64,000 nt of DNA, from the NCBI GenBank assembly GCA_028681135.1, contig JAQUJC010000003.1, forward strand, positions 16,263 through 80,262. Direction: 5' to 3'. Origin of the DNA: Kiritimatiellia bacterium (GTDB lineage Bacteria; Verrucomicrobiota; Kiritimatiellia; CAIQIC01; Lenti-01). The notes beneath the pieces are model-generated. The model was not told the DNA's origin. It searched no databases and saw nothing but the letters and a program-made list of their open reading frames with translations. This document shows, piece by piece, positions 47,395-57,226 of the stretch (its first letter is position 1; every line of letters starts with the position of its first letter). A program made the translations under genes and the position numbers.

Positions 47395-47754
47395 TTAACC
47401 GGACAATTTTTGCCGCACTATGTCCACGGCCACGCTGCGCGTATGCGCCAGCGCGCCCGGTTTGTCCACGGTCACCCGCACCGCCTGCACGCCATCATGG
47501 GTCATGCAGGCCTCGGCCACTCCGGCAGCCAGCGCTTCAATCAACCGGTACTTCCCCTTTTTCGCCACTGCGATCGCGGCCTCTTCGATGAGTTCATAGC
47601 TCAGCGCGTCGGCCAGCTCATCGGATTTGCCCGCCCGCCGCGTGTCACAGGCCACCGCGATATCCACCCGAACCCGCCGTGTCCTCCGGCGCTCTTCCGG
47701 ATACACCCCCAGCACGCAACGCAGCTCCAAGCCGCGCAGATGAATCCAATCCAT
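47395..47754 (-). CDS. folB: Dihydroneopterin aldolase family
   Basis: MDWIHLRGLELRCVLGVYPEERRRTRRVRVDI...VRVTVDKPGAL; start chosen at 47754. Confidence 0.85.
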   Translation of the reverse strand: MDWIHLRGLELRCVLGVYPEERRRTRRVRVDIAVACDTRRAGKSDELADALSYELIEEAAIAVAKKGKYRLIEALAAGVAEACMTHDGVQAVRVTVDKPGALAHTRSVAVDIVRQKLSG

Positions 47755-47929
47755 TTGTTGTCCGCTCGTTTGACCAAGCGTGGCCTCAAATTTTCGGTGG
47801 GCGGGGGTTTTCATTTCACACGGAGTCTACCTCTCTTCCGCCCCGGACCGCAATCTTCACAATACCCGTTTCCTCGGCACCGGCGACGGTGTGGCCTTGT
47901 CGCGCAGGGGGACCGTTATAAGCAAAGGG

Positions 47930-48079
47930 GCGCATCTGCGATTCGGTGCAACTGTCCTGGCACGGGTTCCAATCCCGGCTCACCGGGGACGGTTCGCCCT
48001 ACCCCATGCGATGTTGTGCGCCACCGGTAGGGCGAATCGTCACGATGAGCCATTCCTGCACCCAATCGCGGATGCGCCC
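47930..48079. mobile_element. ~150-bp imperfect inverted-repeat element with 11-bp flanking direct repeats
   Basis: Left gcgcatctgcgattcggtgca...ggttcgccctacc, right ggtagggcgaatcg...tgcacccaatcgcggatgcgcc; flanks taagcaaaggg at 47919-47929 and 48080-48090. Confidence 0.7.
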
Positions 48080-48143
48080 TAAGCAAAGGGACTTGCCCAG
48101 CGCACTCGCATTGATTAGGTTTCTTGCATTAAGGAGCCCCGCC

Positions 48144-49727
48144 ATGAGTACTACAACGGCAACCCGAGAACAATGGAGCGGCCCATTGGGATTCATCCTG
48201 GCGGCAGCCGGTTCCGCCGTCGGGCTCGGCAATATTTGGAAGTTCCCTTACATCGTCGGCGAGAATGGCGGGGGCGCCTTCGTTATCGTCTATCTGCTCT
48301 GTATTGCGGTCATCGGCGCCCCGGTCATGATGTGCGAGTTTGCGCTGGGCCGGCATACTCAGCGTAATCCTGTCGGTGCCTTCAAAGCCCTGTCGCCCAA
48401 ATCCTCGATCCTGGCCCATCTCGTCGGCCTGGGGGTTCTACTCTCCGGCATCTTCCTGCTGCTGTTCCGCTGCTGGGGCTGGGGGGCGCTTCTTATCGGC
48501 CTGGGCCTGCTGATCATCCGCCACGGCTGGGTACTGGTCGGTGTCATGGGGGTCGTCGCCGGCTTCACCATCCTTGCCTTCTACAGCGTTGTCGCGGGCT
48601 GGACCCTCGGTTATGTGTGGAAAGCCATCAGCGGCCAACTTGCCTTTACCGAAGTGGCCGCCGCCAAGACCCATTTTGGGCATTTCATACAAAACCCCGC
48701 CTGGGCGCTTGGCTGCCACTTCACCTTCATGCTGCTGTGTGTCCTCATCGTCTACCGGGGTATTACCGCGGGCATCGAACGCTGGTCTAAAATTCTCATG
48801 CCGCTTCTGGTCCTGATTATTCTGGCGCTCATCATCCGCAGCCTCACCCTCCCGAATGCCATGGTGGGCGTTCGTTTTTACCTCACCCCCGACTTCTCTA
48901 AAATCAACACGGACAGCGTCCTCATCGCCCTGGGCCAAGCCTTTTTCTCGCTCAGCCTCGGGATGGGCGCCATGATGACCTACGGCAGCTATCTCGACCG
49001 CAAAGCCAACCTCTTCACGTCCACCCTCTCCGTGGTCGGGCTCGACACCCTCATTGCACTCATCGCCGGCCTGGCGATTTTTCCCGCTGTCTTCGCACAA
49101 GGATTCAACCCCGATGCCGGCCCCGGGCTCGTCTTCCAGGTTCTGCCCACCGTCTTCAACCAAATCCCCCTGGGCGCGTTCTGGGCATTCCTATTCTTTG
49201 TTCTGCTACTCATCGCCGCGCTGACCTCCGGCATCAGCCTGCTCGAAGTCGCCACGGCCTACTTCGTGGATGAACGCGGCTGGCCGCGCCGTCGCGCCGT
49301 GGTGGTTGTCGGGGGCGCCATCTTCATTCTCGGCAGCCTTTGCGCCATCAGCGTGTCCGACTGGGCGCGCCTCGAATGGATACACACCGGGCTGGTACAG
49401 ATTTTCGGCACCACCAAGGCCTCCTTTTTCGACACGATCGACAATCTCTCTTCCAACTGGTTCCTGCCCCTTGGCGGCCTGTTCATCTCGCTCTTTACCG
49501 GCTGGATTTGGGGCACGAAGTATGCCCTCGACGAAATCCGCCATGGCTCCAGCAACTTTGGCGATGTCCACCTCATTAGTCTTATCGCCGGCCTCAAAGA
49601 CGACCCCTCTCACAACGCCAGCGTCCATGTCGTGACCCTGGCCTCGCTCTGGGGCATCTTCATCCGTTTCATCTCGCCCGTCGCCGTGCTGATCGCCTTC
49701 CTTCATACCATTGGCTGGCTCGGCTGA
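48144..49727 (+). CDS. Sodium-dependent transporter (SNF family)
   Basis: WSGPLGFILAAAGSAVGLGNIWKFPYIVGENGGGAFVIVYL; ATG 48144 after aaggag. Confidence 0.95.
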   Translation: MSTTTATREQWSGPLGFILAAAGSAVGLGNIWKFPYIVGENGGGAFVIVYLLCIAVIGAPVMMCEFALGRHTQRNPVGAFKALSPKSSILAHLVGLGVLLSGIFLLLFRCWGWGALLIGLGLLIIRHGWVLVGVMGVVAGFTILAFYSVVAGWTLGYVWKAISGQLAFTEVAAAKTHFGHFIQNPAWALGCHFTFMLLCVLIVYRGITAGIERWSKILMPLLVLIILALIIRSLTLPNAMVGVRFYLTPDFSKINTDSVLIALGQAFFSLSLGMGAMMTYGSYLDRKANLFTSTLSVVGLDTLIALIAGLAIFPAVFAQGFNPDAGPGLVFQVLPTVFNQIPLGAFWAFLFFVLLLIAALTSGISLLEVATAYFVDERGWPRRRAVVVVGGAIFILGSLCAISVSDWARLEWIHTGLVQIFGTTKASFFDTIDNLSSNWFLPLGGLFISLFTGWIWGTKYALDEIRHGSSNFGDVHLISLIAGLKDDPSHNASVHVVTLASLWGIFIRFISPVAVLIAFLHTIGWLG

Positions 49728-49740
49728 CGGGGGGGGCTGT

Positions 49741-50982
49741 CTATTTACTTTCCCGGACAGCAATCGTTGCGGGAGAGAGGCCCGGAGATACAGGAAGAAA
49801 CTGGCGGCCCGCCCACGTAATCAGGAAGGCCCCAAGCGGTGCGGTCAGCAGAATGCTCAAAACCGCAATCGCGAGAATCAGTTGGCCGGGCGCGGTGCCC
49901 ATGCCGGCGGCGGCCATGGCAAACAGCGGAACACTGCCGATGGCCGCTTGGACGGTGGCTTTGGGCAGATAAGATACACCGATAAAGACCCGTTCCTTGG
50001 GGTTGAAGTCGCTGTTCAGCAGACAAAGCTGCACACCGATGGAACGCCCCACGAGACCCAACAGAATGATGCCGACCCCCGCCAACCCGGCCTGCCAGGC
50101 GACCCCGATATCCACCTGGGCCCCAACCAGTGTAAACAACAGCAATTGTGCAAAAATCCAAAACTTGCCCAGCTTCGACGATATCTCGTGAGCGATGTGC
50201 TCGTCCTTTTCCAGAATGATAAACCCGATGGCCATCAGCGCCAGCAACGCAGAATAGGGAACGACGTGTTCGATACGGTCCTGCAGATTCAGAAGCATCA
50301 CGGCCAGGCCCAGCAAAATCAGCATGCGCTTCGTTGCGCGTGGATTGAACCGTTTGAAAAACCAGAACAGGGCCAGGCCCAGCAGCAGCCCCGAGCCAAT
50401 GCCCAGCACCAGCGAAACCGGAATGCGAGCCAGACTCACTATCAGGTTCTCAGCCTGACCGACATACATGCCGACAAACGCGGTGCACAGAACAATGGCT
50501 ACCGCATCGTCAACCGAGGCCCCCGCGAGCACCAGTGTCGGGGCGCCTTTGTCAGTGCCCCTGCCCTCCTCGATGAACTGAATCATCAGGGGCACCACCA
50601 CAGCCGGGGACACGGCCGCCAGTACACTCCCAAGCATGGCAGCTTCCAAATAGGACAGAGGGAGCAGAAGGGGGCCGATGGCTGTAATAACGGCCACCTC
50701 GCAGATACAGGGGACGAATGACATCACAACGGCCCGGGGTCCGACTTTGGCCAGCGTCTCCCGACTGATTTCAAAGCCTGCCCGCAGCAAAATAACAATC
50801 AGGGCCAGCAGACGGAGCTGCTGCGACACCCGGATGATCTCCGGATTCAGCAGATTCAATGCATAGGGACCGACCACGACCCCCATCAGCAGAAGACCGA
50901 TCAGCCCCGGCATCTTCAGGGCTCGAAAAGCCCAATCCACAACCAATCCCAATAAAAGTAGTTCGGCAATACCCAACAGCAT
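49741..50982 (-). CDS. Cation:proton antiporter (Na+/H+ exchanger family)
   Basis: MPGLIGLLLMGVVVGPYALNLL, LAGASVDDAVAIVLCTAFVGMYVG. Confidence 0.9.
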   Translation of the reverse strand: MLLGIAELLLLGLVVDWAFRALKMPGLIGLLLMGVVVGPYALNLLNPEIIRVSQQLRLLALIVILLRAGFEISRETLAKVGPRAVVMSFVPCICEVAVITAIGPLLLPLSYLEAAMLGSVLAAVSPAVVVPLMIQFIEEGRGTDKGAPTLVLAGASVDDAVAIVLCTAFVGMYVGQAENLIVSLARIPVSLVLGIGSGLLLGLALFWFFKRFNPRATKRMLILLGLAVMLLNLQDRIEHVVPYSALLALMAIGFIILEKDEHIAHEISSKLGKFWIFAQLLLFTLVGAQVDIGVAWQAGLAGVGIILLGLVGRSIGVQLCLLNSDFNPKERVFIGVSYLPKATVQAAIGSVPLFAMAAAGMGTAPGQLILAIAVLSILLTAPLGAFLITWAGRQFLPVSPGLSPATIAVRESK

Positions 50983-51360
50983 GGTGCGCTCCTTCGGTCG
51001 TCGGCCAGAACGGGACCAGACAGCATCCGAAACCAGTCCACCCGTTTCGTTATATCAAGGAGGCGTCATCAGCTATATGCGGTTCGCCTGAGACAGGCCG
51101 GCAGACACCATTGCCGTGTGCGAATGAATGTAATAGCTGGTCTGAAAACTTCAAGCGGTATCTGTCCGTCGGGATTCGCGATTCCCGTGTTGACGGCTGA
51201 ATGGGCCCTCTGTTCGCTTCGCTCCATGCCATCGGCATGGCCCGCCCGCAGTCGCCCCGTGTTGCAAGACATTATGGAATTCCCGCTGCAACCCATCAAC
51301 ACCATTGGGTGTTTTCCGTGCTTTTCACTGAGACATGGATACCCTACCGTTCTCTTTCCT

Positions 51361-53892
51361 ATGTTGCCCATCTATGACATTCGAGAGGAGCTGACGGCTG
51401 CGCTGAAACGGTCGCGGCGGATCATTCTGACCGCGCCGACGGGGTCGGGCAAATCCACACAGGTGCCACAGATGCTGGCGGACATGGGAATTCTGGACGG
51501 CGGCAAGGTCGTGATTCTGCAGCCGCGGCGACTGGCAACGCGATTGCTGGCGGCACGGGTCGCCGAAGAGCGCAACACACGCCTCGGAGATGAGGTGGGC
51601 TACCAGATTCGGATGGAATCGGTCTGCGGCCCCAAGACGCGCATCCATTTCGAGACCGAGGGTATTCTGCTGCGGCAGATGCTGTCGGAGCCAGACCTGC
51701 CCAGCATCTCGGCGATTCTGTTCGATGAATTCCATGAGCGCCATGTCTACGGCGATGTGACACTGGCGCAGGCCCTGCGCCTCCAGCAAACCACACGGCC
51801 AGACCTGATTTTAATCGTGATGTCGGCGACACTGGACACGCGCCTGCTTCAGCCCTACATGGAACCGTGCGACGTGATTCGCTCTGAAGGGCGGGCCTTC
51901 CCCGTCGAAGTCGAGCATATCGCGAAGCCGCTGCATCCGGTTCACGACACCCCCTGGGATGCCGCCGCTGCCGCCTATGAGACGGCCACGCGCGATGGAC
52001 ACAATCCCGGCGACACCCTGATCTTCATGCCGGGCAGCTATGAAATCCAGCGCACGATCAATGCCCTGCGCAACTGCAGCGCCGCCAAGGGGGCCCTGCT
52101 GCTTCCCCTGCACGGGGAACTGCCGCCGCGCGACCAGGATGCCGCTGTCGCGCGCTATGACCAGAAAAAGATTGTGGTGGCCACGAATGTCGCCGAAACC
52201 TCGCTGACCATTGACGGTATCCGGCTGGTGATTGATGCCGGACTGGCGCGGGTCGCGCGGTTCGATCCCTGGCGCGGCATCAACACACTGCTCATAGAAC
52301 ATGTTTCTCATGCTTCGGCCGACCAGCGGGCAGGACGCGCGGGACGCACGGCACCGGGTCATGCCATCCGCCTGTGGACGGACTACGAGCACGCCGGACG
52401 CGCCACCCATGACCTGCCCGAAATCAAACGCGTGGACCCGTCGGACATCATCCTGACGCTGAAAGCGCTGGGGGTGAAAGAGAGTGAGGATTTCAACTGG
52501 CTGGAAGCCCCCGAACCCCGGGCCCTCGAGCGCGCGCTGACCCTGCTGCGCGACCTGGGGGCGCTCGATGGTGATGGCGCACCTACGCCGGTGGGATTGC
52601 GCATGCTGTCCTTCCCCGTTCATCCGCGCTATGCGCGTATGCTCCTCGCCGCTGCCGAGCGCGGTGCCGTCCGCCCCATTGCGCTGATCGCCGCGATAGC
52701 ACAGGGCCGCCCCATTCTGGTGCGCAAGGCCGGGAAACAGGCCGCGGAAGACCGCCGCGACACGCTGGGCGACAGCGGCGGGTCGGACCTGCTGCTCCTG
52801 ATGCGCGCGTGGAATTATGCGCGGCACCATCGTTTTGATCTGAACCAATGTCGCAAACTCGGCATCCATGCGGCGGCGGCCCGCCAGGTCGGGCCACTCT
52901 GGGAGAGCTTTCTGCGTATCGCTGAACGCCAGGGCCTCCCCATTGAATCCTCCCCGCCCGACGATGAAGAAATAGCTAAGTGCGTGCTCACCGGATTCTC
53001 CGACCAGGTCGCGCGTCGGCTCGATCGCGGCACCCTGCGCTGCGATCTGGTTCACAAACGGCGCGGTGAACTCGCCCGGGAATCGATTGCCGATGAAGCC
53101 TCGCTACTGGTGGCAAATGAAATCAATGAAATCGGGCGCGGCGACGGCGAGGTCAATGTCCTGCTGACCCAGGCCACCGCCATCCAAGAGGAGTGGCTGC
53201 GGGAACTGTTCCCGGATGATTTTTCCGAGCGCACCACCGTCGAGTGGGACGCGGCGGGAAAGCGCGTCATTGCCCACCGCGACATCGTCTTCCGCGATCT
53301 GGCGTTATCCTCGCAACCGCTGGACCCGCCCCCGGCGGAAGAAGCCGCGCGCCTCCTTGCCCGTGCCGTTCTTGCTGGCGACTGTCCGCTCAAACAGTGG
53401 AACCGCGCGGTCGACCAGTGGATCGCCCGCGTCAATTTTCTCGCCCAGGCCTGCCCCGACTGGGAACTGCCATCCTACGGCGATGCTGAACGCGAACTGG
53501 TCATCCAGCAAATCTGCCACGGAGCCGTCTCCGCCAAGGCCGTCAAGGACCGCCCCGTCTTGCCTGCCGTCAAATCCCTGCTCTCCCCCGCCCACATTGC
53601 CCTCGTGGACCAATACATGCCCGAACGCGTGGTGCTCTCCAACGGACGCAAGGTTAAGGTGCAGTACGCCGGCACAACGGAACCCTATATCTCGGCCCGC
53701 ATCCAGGAACTCTTCGGCGTCGAGTCGCTGCCCGCCCTCGCCGCCGGACGCCTCCCGCTCGTGCTCCACATCCTCGCCCCCAGCCATCGCCCGGTCCAGA
53801 TCACCAAAGACCTCCCCGGCTTCTGGCGCGACCACTACCCGCGGGTGAAGCAAGAGATGCACCGCAAATACCCCAAGCACGAATGGCGGTAA
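51361..53892 (+). CDS. hrpB: ATP-dependent helicase HrpB
   Basis: TAPTGSGKSTQVPQMLAD, LFDEFHERHVYGD, DQRAGRAGRTAPG; HrpB C-terminal region. Confidence 0.93.
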   Translation: MLPIYDIREELTAALKRSRRIILTAPTGSGKSTQVPQMLADMGILDGGKVVILQPRRLATRLLAARVAEERNTRLGDEVGYQIRMESVCGPKTRIHFETEGILLRQMLSEPDLPSISAILFDEFHERHVYGDVTLAQALRLQQTTRPDLILIVMSATLDTRLLQPYMEPCDVIRSEGRAFPVEVEHIAKPLHPVHDTPWDAAAAAYETATRDGHNPGDTLIFMPGSYEIQRTINALRNCSAAKGALLLPLHGELPPRDQDAAVARYDQKKIVVATNVAETSLTIDGIRLVIDAGLARVARFDPWRGINTLLIEHVSHASADQRAGRAGRTAPGHAIRLWTDYEHAGRATHDLPEIKRVDPSDIILTLKALGVKESEDFNWLEAPEPRALERALTLLRDLGALDGDGAPTPVGLRMLSFPVHPRYARMLLAAAERGAVRPIALIAAIAQGRPILVRKAGKQAAEDRRDTLGDSGGSDLLLLMRAWNYARHHRFDLNQCRKLGIHAAAARQVGPLWESFLRIAERQGLPIESSPPDDEEIAKCVLTGFSDQVARRLDRGTLRCDLVHKRRGELARESIADEASLLVANEINEIGRGDGEVNVLLTQATAIQEEWLRELFPDDFSERTTVEWDAAGKRVIAHRDIVFRDLALSSQPLDPPPAEEAARLLARAVLAGDCPLKQWNRAVDQWIARVNFLAQACPDWELPSYGDAERELVIQQICHGAVSAKAVKDRPVLPAVKSLLSPAHIALVDQYMPERVVLSNGRKVKVQYAGTTEPYISARIQELFGVESLPALAAGRLPLVLHILAPSHRPVQITKDLPGFWRDHYPRVKQEMHRKYPKHEWR

Positions 53893-54265
53893 TGCCAAAC
53901 CGACCCTTGTTGGCCACCCTTACACGGGTGGCGAAAGTCGTCGGGGATCGCCGGGGGTGCAACCCCGGCCTACATGGATGCCAAACCGGACATTGTAGGC
54001 CACCCTTACACGGGTGGCGGGAATTGCCGGAGATCGCCGGGGGTGTAACCCCGGCCCACATGGATACCAAATCAACCCTTGTTGGCCACCCTTACACGGG
54101 TGGCGAAAGTCGTCGGGGAACCGCCGGGGGTGTAACCCCGGCCTACATGGATGTTAAACCGGACCTTGTCGGCCACCCTTACACGGGTGGCGGAAGTCGT
54201 TGGGGGTGCATGAATGCCAAATCAACCCTTGTCGGCCACCCTTACACGGGTGGCGAAAGGCCTCT
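53892..54265. repeat. Five-unit tandem repeat array (86, 86, 87, 63 and a partial unit), hairpins with complementary loops
   Basis: Units start at 53892, 53978, 54064, 54151, 54214; each has gccaccc-ttacac-gggtggc; first three also gccgggg-gtgtaa-ccccggc (gtgcaa in unit 1). Confidence 0.92.
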
Positions 54266-54284
54266 GGCAAATCTGGTTTCAGCC

Positions 54285-55658
54285 TCATGTCTTCCACGGT
54301 ATCAATGATTTCATTGTGCGGCGGGCTTTATGCCGCCACGGAGCGGAATAAACATAATTGACCATCAGCCCGCATGATTCCGACAGTCCTCGCGGAGACG
54401 TATTCGCCCCGAAACACATCCCGGCATGGGTCACGGTGGCGCCGTTGCTGATATGGAAATTGGCGACGGGGTTGAGGGGTTTGCCCCGCTTGCCCTTCTC
54501 TTTGACCACATAAAAGTAGGCCAGCTCGAGCAACGGTTTTTTCAACCACTGGACATAGCGCGAATCCTCGATCCACTCTGTTCCCGAAAAGAGGTCCAAC
54601 AGGACCTCGGACACATCCGTCGCCTGCGTCCCGGTTTGTTCCGAAAAGTATTTCAGCAAGGCGTTGCGGTTTTTTGTGGGGAACAGGTTTTCCACCTCTT
54701 CTTTTTTCATCGCAAATCGCTGGTCATCTCCCTGGAGAATGCGCTTGAGATAGCGTTCCCAGAATCCCGGGATGGGGCTCAGCGTGGCGAAAGTCTCGAT
54801 GTGCGGATGAGTTTTGCGGATGAGGTCCACCACTTGGAAGATGAGAAGCTTGCCAAGGCCCAGGCCCGCCAAGCCGTTTTGCGCATTATTAATGGAGTAA
54901 AATATGGCGGTGTCCGGCTGGGCGCCCCGCTTGAGTTGTTTGCTTTTCGGACCCAGGATATCTTGAATGGAATGCGTGATGCCCCGCGTGAGAGCCACTT
55001 CGATAAAAATCACCATCTCGCCCGGCATGGACTGATGAAAGAGAGCAAAACATAGGCGGTCCGCGCCGAGGCGGTCGCCCATTTCGTCAATATTCGACAT
55101 GGGATGAACCAGGTCGTGATCCTTGAGAAAGCGAATATGGCGGAACGAGGACTCCATGGTGATCTGCTGCAAGAACAGAAATCCCTGTTGGAACCACATG
55201 TTGAACAATTGCGCGATGTCCTGATCCAGGAGCCGTAATTCTTCCGCGCCATGGCGTGCCGCCGTCAGGGCATCCACCCGCATATCCAGTAGAAACTTCA
55301 CCCCGCCCCTGAAGTTGACGAAGTGATTGAAGGCTCTGACTCGCGGCGACTCCAGCGCCTGGCGGAGTTCAGCCAATTGAGTTCCCCAGGCCAGTGTGTC
55401 CGACTCTTGCCCCGCGATCAGGGCGTGCAGACCCGATTCGATGTCGTACCTCCGAACTTCCATCTCCCGAAGAATCGCGGTGAAAAATATCGCGCGTTCG
55501 CTCTGTGGCAATTGATTGTACTGCTCGCGGAAGTCCGTCATCAGCCTTTCCGTCGGCTCTGAGTCGGTGGCGATCTGGCGCAAGAGGTCCACAAGCTGGC
55601 GCACCTCTTTCGATAAGGTGTTGTGCGCCGCGGTGGTTTCGTTGGAATCGGTCTTCAT
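54285..55658 (-). CDS. Malonyl-CoA decarboxylase
   Basis: FHQSMPGEMVIFIEVALTRGITHSIQDIL, DTAIFYSINNAQNGLAGLGLGKLLIFQVV, TLSPIPGFWERYL, HISNGATV...GLSESCGLMVNYVY. Confidence 0.88.
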   Translation of the reverse strand: MKTDSNETTAAHNTLSKEVRQLVDLLRQIATDSEPTERLMTDFREQYNQLPQSERAIFFTAILREMEVRRYDIESGLHALIAGQESDTLAWGTQLAELRQALESPRVRAFNHFVNFRGGVKFLLDMRVDALTAARHGAEELRLLDQDIAQLFNMWFQQGFLFLQQITMESSFRHIRFLKDHDLVHPMSNIDEMGDRLGADRLCFALFHQSMPGEMVIFIEVALTRGITHSIQDILGPKSKQLKRGAQPDTAIFYSINNAQNGLAGLGLGKLLIFQVVDLIRKTHPHIETFATLSPIPGFWERYLKRILQGDDQRFAMKKEEVENLFPTKNRNALLKYFSEQTGTQATDVSEVLLDLFSGTEWIEDSRYVQWLKKPLLELAYFYVVKEKGKRGKPLNPVANFHISNGATVTHAGMCFGANTSPRGLSESCGLMVNYVYSAPWRHKARRTMKSLIPWKT

Positions 55659-55766
55659 CGACGGCTCTCCAGCTAGGTTCCGCAAGGGGCGCGGAACATG
55701 TTTTTCTACTCGGGCTCCTGCACCCGACCATCTTGCGCTATCTCTCGCTGGATTTCAACCCCCCCT

Positions 55767-55798
55767 TTGGGGTCAGCCCTTGAATCTTGAATCTTGAA
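55767..55798. repeat. Solo 5' end of the GGGGTCAGCCCTTGAATCTTGAAT repeat family
   Basis: ggggtcagcccttgaatcttgaatcttgaatt, same head as 33933 and 34845. Confidence 0.85.
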
Positions 55799-55897
55799 TT
55801 TGCCCCTCGCGCCTTACCGTCTCAGGAGGCGAATTCGAGCCACGCACGACTGGGGTGACACGAGGCGGCCACCGTCGCCCCCCCCCCCCCCCCCCAT

Positions 55898-56923
55898 TCA
55901 ATCTCGCACCATTTCCGCATACGTGAACATGTTATCGATGCAGCGCAAGGCTCCGGCGCGAACATCGGGGGAAATCTCGATGATGTCCTCCGGTTCCGGG
56001 TGCACCAACACTCGGCGCACATCGTCCAGCGAATTCGATTTCATGTATTTGCACTCGAAGCACGGCCCGATAAAGGTCTTCCCCGGCATATCCACCTGCG
56101 CCCGCCCCGCCAACCCGCACTCCGTCAGCAGCAGGTACGCGCTCCCGGTTTGGTCGGCCTGCATATAGTCCATCAGCCCGCTTGTGCTGGCCACGAAGTC
56201 GGACTGCTCAATGATATCCCGGGTGCACTCCGGATGGCTCAAAACCTTGAGCCCGGGATGCTGCGCCTGCAGACGCCGGACTCGTTCTGCGTCGTATTCC
56301 GCATGAACATAGCAAGTCCCGTCGTACAGGCGGATATCCTTTGCCACCCCGCGCCGCTTCATTTCGTCCTGCACGTTCTCGCCCATCAGCTTGTCGGGCA
56401 GAAAATAGATTTGATCCGACGGGATTCGCTGCACGATATCGTAGACGTTCGAGCTCGTGACGCACACATCGCACTCCGCCTTCACCTCGGCCGAGGTATT
56501 GATGTAGCACACGAAGGTGAAACCGGGATGCTCCGCCTTCAGGCGCCGCACATCCTCCGCCGTGATGCTGTCGGCCAGCGAACATCCGCTCAGGCGGCTG
56601 GGAATCCGCACCTCCTTGTCCGGGTTCAGCACCTTCGCTGTCTCCGCCATGAAGCGCACGGCCACGAAAACGATCACGTCTGCGGTCGTCGCCTTCGCAT
56701 CTTTGCTCAACTGGTACGAATCCCCCACAAAATCGCTCACGCCATAGATGATTTCTGGATGCACATAGGAATGGGCCAGGATCACCGCATTCTTTTCCTG
56801 TTTGAGTCGCTTGATCTCATCGACCCGCGGTGCCATCTGCCGACAGCGCTCCAGGGAGTAGGGCCCTGAGGTTCCGGACTCCACGTTCTTCAGTTTTTCG
56901 TACAATTTTTCTGCCGTGCTCAT
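55898..56923 (-). CDS. nadA: Quinolinate synthase
   Basis: AVILAHSYVHPEI, CYINTSAEVKAECDVCVTSSN, VLSHPECT, ECKYMKSNSL. Confidence 0.95.
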   Translation of the reverse strand: MSTAEKLYEKLKNVESGTSGPYSLERCRQMAPRVDEIKRLKQEKNAVILAHSYVHPEIIYGVSDFVGDSYQLSKDAKATTADVIVFVAVRFMAETAKVLNPDKEVRIPSRLSGCSLADSITAEDVRRLKAEHPGFTFVCYINTSAEVKAECDVCVTSSNVYDIVQRIPSDQIYFLPDKLMGENVQDEMKRRGVAKDIRLYDGTCYVHAEYDAERVRRLQAQHPGLKVLSHPECTRDIIEQSDFVASTSGLMDYMQADQTGSAYLLLTECGLAGRAQVDMPGKTFIGPCFECKYMKSNSLDDVRRVLVHPEPEDIIEISPDVRAGALRCIDNMFTYAEMVRD

Positions 56924-57226
56924 ATCGCCACTTCCGCTTGTCTTCAGGTCTGTTTGTGCTAGCGCTTATAGTATGCCCCATTTTAGCCCATTTTGCAGGT
57001 AAATAGTTTCCTCGCCCCTCATTTCCTCCCTCATTTCCCGCTTTTTAGCCCCAAAATAGGGATTTTGCCCCATTTTGGCTTAAATGGAGCATTTTCCCTG
57101 TTGTTTTGTCCGATTTTTCGATTTTTCACCCCAAAACCATCAAAATCGTTCTAAAATCGGTCCAAAACGGCAATATCAGCCAAAAGCGGCCTATAATTCA
57201 CCCTGCCGGCGGCGAAAAGCGCGAGT

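Noticed and set aside
47955-47985. tRNA T-arm-like string cacgggttccaatcccggctcacc
   Set aside because: No matching 5' acceptor, D-arm or anticodon arm upstream; it lies within the inverted-repeat element.
51118-51360. 81-codon N-terminal extension of HrpB
   Set aside because: Extension lacks helicase-like sequence; the ATG at 51361 (MLPIYDIREELTAALKRS) fits the HrpB N-terminus better. The upstream DNA remains unexplained.
53892-54265. Possible CRISPR array
   Set aside because: Repeat units are contiguous with no unique spacers of constant length, and no cas genes are present.
53883-54308. ORF translating through the tandem repeat array (141 aa)
   Set aside because: The frame only stays open because of the repeats; no RBS and the product is a repeat translation.
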